A stretch of 10,000 nt of DNA from Calditerrivibrio sp. (GTDB lineage: Bacteria; Chrysiogenota; Deferribacteres; Deferribacterales; Calditerrivibrionaceae). The notes below the pieces were generated by a model. It saw only the letters and a list, made by a program, of their open reading frames with translations. It did no database searches and was not told the DNA's origin. The DNA lies in assembly GCA_020217115.1 (NCBI GenBank), contig JAIWOA010000023.1:1-10000 (forward strand). Reading direction: 5' to 3'. Below are positions 5,853 to 10,000 of this stretch, piece after piece. The position numbers and the translations under genes were made by a program. The number at the start of each line of letters is the position of its first letter. Within the stretch, counting starts at the first letter, position 1.

Positions 5853-8178
5853 AAATGAATTAAATATACCAGAAGTAATGCCTTTATTACCTGTTAGAGA
5901 TATTGTAGTATTTCCATATATGGTGGTTCCTCTTTTTGTAGGAAGGGAATCGAGTATTGCATCTGTAGATGATGCACTTAATTCAAAAAGAATGATATTT
6001 CTTGCATCCCAAAAGGATCCTGTTCTTGAAGATCCAAAGAAGGAAGACATATACACAACCGGTGTAATAGCGATGATTCTCAGAATGTTGAAGTTGCCTG
6101 ATGGTAGAGTCAAAATACTTGTTCAAGGTTTGAAAAGGGGTGTATTGGAAGAATATGTTCAAGAAGATCCATTTTATAAAGTAAAGGTAAGTTCCATTGA
6201 TGAGGATGAATCCCCTGTATCTGATCTTAAAGTAGAGGCACTAATAAGATATGTTAAGGATCAGTTAGCCAGAGCTGTAAGTTTAGGGAAACCTATGCTT
6301 CCTGATCTTCTTGCTGTCATAGAAACGATAAATGTTCCCGGCAAGCTTGCAGATATAATTGTGGCAAATCTTGGTTTAAAAATATCTGAATCTCAAGAAG
6401 TTTTAGAGGAAAAAGATCCAGTGGTAAGATTGGATAAAGTTAGTCATTTCCTTACGAGGGAGATCTCTATCCTGGAAGTTCAGCAAAAAATAGTTACAGA
6501 TGCTAAGGGTGAAATAGATAAAAGTCAAAGGGAGTATTTTTTAAGGGAGCAGTTAAAGGCTATCAGGAAAGAGCTTGGAGATGATGATGACCTTTCAAAA
6601 GAGGTTGAGGAGTTTGAAAATAAGATAAACAAGATAAAAATGCCTAAAGATGTCAAGGATGAGGCATTAAAACAGCTTAAAAGGCTTTCAAGGATGCACT
6701 CAGATTCTGCTGAGGCAACTGTGATCAGGACATTTTTAGAATGGATTGTTGAGTTGCCATGGGGTAAATTTACTAAAGACAACCTTGATCTTACAAATGC
6801 CAAAAAAGTGTTAGAGGAAGACCATTATGGACTTGAAGAGGTTAAAGATAGAATTCTGGATTTTCTTGCCGTTAGAAAGCTAAACTCTAAAATGAAAAGT
6901 CCTATCATCTGTTTTGTAGGACCTCCAGGAGTAGGTAAAACCTCATTGGGCAAATCAATTGCAAGATCTATGGGGCGAAAGTTTGTGAGGATATCTTTGG
7001 GTGGTTTGAGGGATGAGGCAGAGATAAGGGGTCATAGAAGAACATATATAGGAGCTTTGCCAGGTAAAATTATACAGGGCTTGAGAAATTCTGGGAGTAG
7101 TAACCCAGTTTTTATGCTTGATGAAATAGATAAATTGGGCAGTGATTTTAGAGGTGATCCATCATCTGCATTACTTGAGGTATTAGATCCTGAGCAGAAC
7201 AATGCTTTTGTCGATCATTATCTTGGGGTGCCCTTTGACCTTTCTAAAGTTATGTTTATTACAACTGCAAACTACCTTGATCCTATCCCACCAGCTTTGA
7301 AGGATAGAATGGAGATTATACATATCCCGGGCTATATTGAAGAGGAGAAGATAAAAATTGCACAAAAGTATCTTATTCCGAGACAGATCAAAGAGAATGG
7401 TTTGAAGGATGGCCAGATTTTTATAAGTAATCCAATGTTGTCATTTATAATATCTGGTTATACGAGGGAATCTGGTTTGAGAAACTTAGAGAGGCTTATA
7501 GGGACAATCTGCAGAAAGATTGCACGCAAAGTTGCAACTGGCGAAGATAAAAATTTTAGTATAAGTAAAAAACAGGTTGTTAAATTTCTTGGACCAGAGA
7601 AATATTTCCATGAAGATGAGCTAAAAAATAACGAAATTGGTATAGTTACAGGTTTAGCATGGACACCATACGGTGGCGATGTTCTTTTTATCGAATGTGC
7701 AAAGTTTAAAGGGAAAGGGAACCTTTTGCTTACAGGTCAGCTTGGGGATGTTATGAAAGAATCTGCAAGGGCTGCATTAACCTATGTGAGGTCAATTGCT
7801 GAAAAGTATTCCATAGAAGCAAGTGTATTCGAAGAGACTGACTTGCATCTTCATGTACCTGCAGGGGCAATTCCTAAGGATGGACCTTCTGCTGGTATCA
7901 CAATGGCTACAGGTATTTTTTCTTTATTTACAGGGAAAAAGGTGAAAAAAGATGTTGCTATGACAGGTGAGATAACGATTACTGGCAAAGTTTTGCCCAT
8001 TGGGGGACTAAAAGAGAAGCTTCTTGCTGCCAAAAGAATGGGTATAAAAACTGTCATTATACCAAAGAAAAATGAAAATGATCTGGTAAAACTTCCAAAG
8101 GGTTTGAAATCGTATTTTAATATCGTTGCAGTTGAAAAGTTTGATGAAGTCATTAAGGTGGCAATAGAGGATATATGA
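5836..8178 (+). CDS. lon: ATP-dependent protease LonA
   Basis: Lon is a cytoplasmic hexameric AAA+ serine protease that degrades misfolded and regulatory proteins. With the GTG start it has 780 residues, the normal LonA size. The N-terminal substrate-recognition domain begins with MPLLPVRDIVVFPYMVVPLFV. A helical region with QREYFLREQLKAIRKELG follows, then the AAA+ module with Walker A GPPGVGKT (362-369) and Walker B FMLDEIDK (D429/E430). The C-terminal protease domain has the catalytic serine S685 in DGPSAG and lysine K728 in GGLKEK, matching the Ser-Lys dyad of E. coli Lon (S679/K722, same 43-residue spacing). The long N-terminal domain and lack of membrane segments separate it from LonB. 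It overlaps hsp20 by 17 bp and the following gene by ATGA. An alternative ATG at 5818 would add six residues. No heat-shock promoter is evident. Confidence 0.97.
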   Translation: MEQQIENELNIPEVMPLLPVRDIVVFPYMVVPLFVGRESSIASVDDALNSKRMIFLASQKDPVLEDPKKEDIYTTGVIAMILRMLKLPDGRVKILVQGLKRGVLEEYVQEDPFYKVKVSSIDEDESPVSDLKVEALIRYVKDQLARAVSLGKPMLPDLLAVIETINVPGKLADIIVANLGLKISESQEVLEEKDPVVRLDKVSHFLTREISILEVQQKIVTDAKGEIDKSQREYFLREQLKAIRKELGDDDDLSKEVEEFENKINKIKMPKDVKDEALKQLKRLSRMHSDSAEATVIRTFLEWIVELPWGKFTKDNLDLTNAKKVLEEDHYGLEEVKDRILDFLAVRKLNSKMKSPIICFVGPPGVGKTSLGKSIARSMGRKFVRISLGGLRDEAEIRGHRRTYIGALPGKIIQGLRNSGSSNPVFMLDEIDKLGSDFRGDPSSALLEVLDPEQNNAFVDHYLGVPFDLSKVMFITTANYLDPIPPALKDRMEIIHIPGYIEEEKIKIAQKYLIPRQIKENGLKDGQIFISNPMLSFIISGYTRESGLRNLERLIGTICRKIARKVATGEDKNFSISKKQVVKFLGPEKYFHEDELKNNEIGIVTGLAWTPYGGDVLFIECAKFKGKGNLLLTGQLGDVMKESARAALTYVRSIAEKYSIEASVFEETDLHLHVPAGAIPKDGPSAGITMATGIFSLFTGKKVKKDVAMTGEITITGKVLPIGGLKEKLLAAKRMGIKTVIIPKKNENDLVKLPKGLKSYFNIVAVEKFDEVIKVAIEDI

Positions 8179-8606
8179 TAAATAGGATAAGGGAAAGCCT
8201 GAAATATATCTTAAATATTAATGCTTCTGCCAATAAAATAGCTATGAGTAGTGCTCTTGGTATGTTTATAGGTTTTAGCCCATATCTCGGTTTTCATACT
8301 TTATTGGCTACAGGTGTTAGTGTATTGTTCAGGCTACCCATATACCCTCTTATGATAGGGGCTTATGTTACAAATCCTATAACTGTTCCTCCAATATATG
8401 CTTTTTTGTATAAAGTTGGTGTTATTTTGACCGATAGCAGAGAAAGAGAGATACATTGGAATGTACATAGTTTTGGAGAATTAATGCAACTTGCAAAAAC
8501 TATTTTATGGCCTATTTTTGTTGGTTGCCATGTTGTTGGTATTATACTTGCATTTATAACTTATTTTACAGTTAAGCATCTACTTATGAAATATAGAGGT
8601 TTTTGA
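8175..8606 (+). CDS. DUF2062 family membrane protein
   Basis: This is a 143-residue inner-membrane protein of the DUF2062 family, whose function is not established. Family hallmarks are ASANKIAMSSALGMFIGFSP near the N-terminus, the LGFHTLLATG segment, and NPITVPPIY after the second hydrophobic stretch. Hydrophobic segments cover about residues 24-46, 48-66 and 108-134, consistent with two or three membrane passes; there is no cleavable signal peptide. The start codon overlaps the lon stop (ATGA), and its own stop shares one base with the next start. In other bacteria DUF2062 occurs alone or fused to glycosyltransferases. Here the neighbours give no such hint, and co-translation with Lon is the only contextual clue. 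Confidence 0.85.
   Translation: MINRIRESLKYILNINASANKIAMSSALGMFIGFSPYLGFHTLLATGVSVLFRLPIYPLMIGAYVTNPITVPPIYAFLYKVGVILTDSREREIHWNVHSFGELMQLAKTILWPIFVGCHVVGIILAFITYFTVKHLLMKYRGF
8596..8599 (+). promoter_or_regulatory. Shine-Dalgarno supporting the ATG start at 8606
   Basis: GAGG lies 6 nt before ATG 8606. The in-frame TTG at 8603 is possible but worse spaced, and the TGATG junction of stop and start is a common coupled arrangement. Confidence 0.6.
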
Positions 8607-9490
8607 TGGGTGAGATTATTTCCATAGCAAGTGGCAAAGGTGGTGTTGGGAAAAGTTTTTTTTCTGCTAATCTGGCTATATCAATGTATCAGATAAACAG
8701 TAACGTATTACTCGTTGATGGTGATCTTGGTGGAGCTAATCTGCACAGTTTTCTGGGACTCAAAGCTCAGGGTAGGGGGATATACAACTTTCTTAAAGAC
8801 AATTTCAGTATGGAAGATGTTATTTTAAAATCTCCAGCTGGTGTTGATTTTATTGGTGGATCAAGTGATGTCCTTGGCATGGCGCATATTAGCAATTTTG
8901 AGAAGCTAAAGATATTAAATCATCTAAAGAGATCTAATTATGAATATGTTGTAATGGATTTAGGTGCTGGTACCAGTTATAATATGATAGATTTTTTTAA
9001 TTTTTCTGATAAAAAAATTCTTGTGATGAACAGTGAGCCTACATCAATAGAGAATTCCTATGGTTTTTTAAAAATTGCTCTCTATAGAAAAATTGAAAGA
9101 CATTTATTCAGAGATCCAAGGTTAGAAAATATCTGCAATAAACTAAGAAGCAGGAGTATGAATTATCAGAGTGTGGATGATATTTTAGAGGAACTTGACA
9201 AAATTGATTCTTCCTTGCCGATGGAAGTTATTAATATTGTTGAGAATTATAGGGTTGGATTAGTACTTAATATGCTGAAATTTAAAAAGGAATTAAATAT
9301 ATTTTACGGTTTTGAAAATGTTTCAAAAAAATATTTAAGAATTTCTGTTGAAAAATTAGGTTTTTTACCTTATGATTTGTATGTGAGTGATAGTTTGAAA
9401 AAGTTGGAACCTTACTACTTAAATGTTCCTGATATACGTAACAGGGATTTTTTTGATGAGATAAGGGATTTGGTTTTAAGTAAACTATAG
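8606..9490 (+). CDS. MinD/ParA-family P-loop ATPase
   Basis: The 294-residue protein starts with IISIASGKGGVGKS, the deviant Walker A of the MinD/ParA/Mrp class (signature lysine K11, K16). It continues with LLVDGDLGGANLH (D38, D40) and the Walker B/switch region VVMDLGAGTS (D118). SEPTSIENSYGFLKIALYR follows at about 143-161. Between there and VGLVLNML is a charged helical insert of roughly 50 residues. These features match a subfamily related to the flagellar-number regulator FlhG/YlxH that I know from delta-proteobacteria and relatives, commonly annotated only as MinD/ParA family. Such proteins are usually ATP-dependent positioning switches. I do not see a clear amphipathic MinD-type membrane-targeting tail. 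It is followed 9 nt later by cheW, so a role in placing chemotaxis or flagellar complexes is plausible inference. Calling it FlhG would go beyond the evidence, as no flagellar gene is present. Confidence 0.87.
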   Translation: MGEIISIASGKGGVGKSFFSANLAISMYQINSNVLLVDGDLGGANLHSFLGLKAQGRGIYNFLKDNFSMEDVILKSPAGVDFIGGSSDVLGMAHISNFEKLKILNHLKRSNYEYVVMDLGAGTSYNMIDFFNFSDKKILVMNSEPTSIENSYGFLKIALYRKIERHLFRDPRLENICNKLRSRSMNYQSVDDILEELDKIDSSLPMEVINIVENYRVGLVLNMLKFKKELNIFYGFENVSKKYLRISVEKLGFLPYDLYVSDSLKKLEPYYLNVPDIRNRDFFDEIRDLVLSKL

Positions 9491-9499
9491 GAGAGTTTT

Positions 9500-10000
9500 A
9501 TGGAATCTCAACAGTTGTACATTGAAGATTTAAAAGAAGTTAGAGATGACGATTTATTACAACTTGTTGGTTTCAAACTTGGTGACGAAGAATATGCCAT
9601 CGATGTTTTAAAAATACAGGAGATCATAAGGCTTGTTGAGATTACTTCCGTACCAAGAACAGATAGTTACATTATGGGTGTCATGAACCTCAGGGGAAAA
9701 GTTATCCCTGTTGTGGATTTGAGGGTGAGGTTTAATCTTGAAAAATCTGATTTTGATAAGAGAACAAGAATTATTGTTGTTAGATTTGAAAAAGAGAATA
9801 TAGGTTTTGTGGTTGATGAGGTTACCCAGGTTGTAAGGATAAATAGATCTATGATAGAAAACACCCCACCTCTTGTTGGTACTATAGGGCAGGAATATAT
9901 TTTGGGTATATGTAAGTACAATGATAGGTTGATAATACTACTTGATATAGATTCACTTATCTATGAAAATAAAGGTTTTGAGAGTGATTTAAAGAAAAAA
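9500..10000 (+). CDS. cheW: Chemotaxis coupling protein CheW (3' end cut by the window)
   Basis: The ATG at 9500 follows AGGAGAG (9489-9495) at good spacing and opens a frame of 167 codons with no stop before the window end. After a short acidic leader come LVGFKLGDEEYAIDVLKIQEIIR, VPRTDSYIMGVMNLRGKVIPVVDLR, RIIVVRFEKENIGFVVDEVTQVVRI and a C-terminal DRLIILLDIDSLI, the two-lobed CheW fold in order, including the NLRG motif. CheW links chemoreceptors to the kinase CheA in polar arrays. Most CheW proteins are 150-180 residues, so this is probably nearly complete, with only the final residues missing; extension into a longer CheW-containing protein such as CheV cannot be excluded from the window. 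It lies 9 nt after the MinD/ParA-like gene. Confidence 0.93.
   Translation, partial: MESQQLYIEDLKEVRDDDLLQLVGFKLGDEEYAIDVLKIQEIIRLVEITSVPRTDSYIMGVMNLRGKVIPVVDLRVRFNLEKSDFDKRTRIIVVRFEKENIGFVVDEVTQVVRINRSMIENTPPLVGTIGQEYILGICKYNDRLIILLDIDSLIYENKGFESDLKKK

Noticed and set aside
5814-8153. Minus-strand open frames opposite lon (5814-6113, 6525-6803, 7183-7365, 7851-8153).
   Set aside because: Lon is intact and confidently identified on the + strand through the whole stretch. The opposite frames show no recognisable domain and are expected by chance.
9667-9921. Minus-strand open frame at the right end.
   Set aside because: It is antisense to cheW, whose + strand frame is open to the window end with clear CheW motifs.
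1-10000. Search for tRNA or rRNA genes, CRISPR arrays, insertion sequences, toxin-antitoxin pairs or direct repeats.
   Set aside because: Reading both strands by eye, I saw no cloverleaf-like sequence, regularly spaced repeat, transposase or long repeated segment; nearly all bases belong to the + strand genes listed.

Overview
The window is AT-rich bacterial chromosome, densely coded, with every recognisable gene on the + strand. The gene set is a NusG-type antiterminator, a two-component HD-GYP regulator, the futalosine-pathway enzyme MqnE, a Memo-family protein, GalU, Hsp20, LonA, a DUF2062 membrane protein, a MinD/ParA-type ATPase and CheW. Together with the AT-rich codon use it suggests a motile, probably anaerobic, menaquinone-using Gram-negative bacterium. 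A Deferribacterota member (Deferribacter/Calditerrivibrio/Flexistipes-like) fits best by general resemblance of the proteins. That placement is inference; no rRNA or other marker lies in the window.

Layout. Bases 1-399 hold the 3' part of a NusG/UpxY-like antiterminator that runs in from upstream. The only sizeable gap without a gene (400-529) separates it from the rest and holds a weak AT-only hairpin followed by T residues and a candidate sigma70-type promoter. From 530 to the right edge nine further genes follow with junctions of 25 nt or less, five of them overlapping: response regulator/HD-GYP, mqnE, an unrecognised 270-residue protein, Memo-family amrB, galU (TTG start), hsp20, lon (GTG start), DUF2062 protein, MinD/ParA-like ATPase, and cheW, which is cut by the window end.

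How the genes fit together. The packing suggests one long transcription unit, possibly with internal promoters that I could not identify convincingly. Its contents are mixed: c-di-GMP signalling, menaquinone biosynthesis, UDP-glucose supply, protein quality control (the Hsp20 holdase directly overlapping the Lon protease), and at the 3' end a ParA-type ATPase beside a chemotaxis coupling protein. Most products are standard household or signalling proteins. The least explained item is the unknown protein at 2924-3736, whose ends overlap mqnE and amrB. I see no mobile element, CRISPR array, RNA gene or defence system, and nothing that clearly forms a previously undescribed system.
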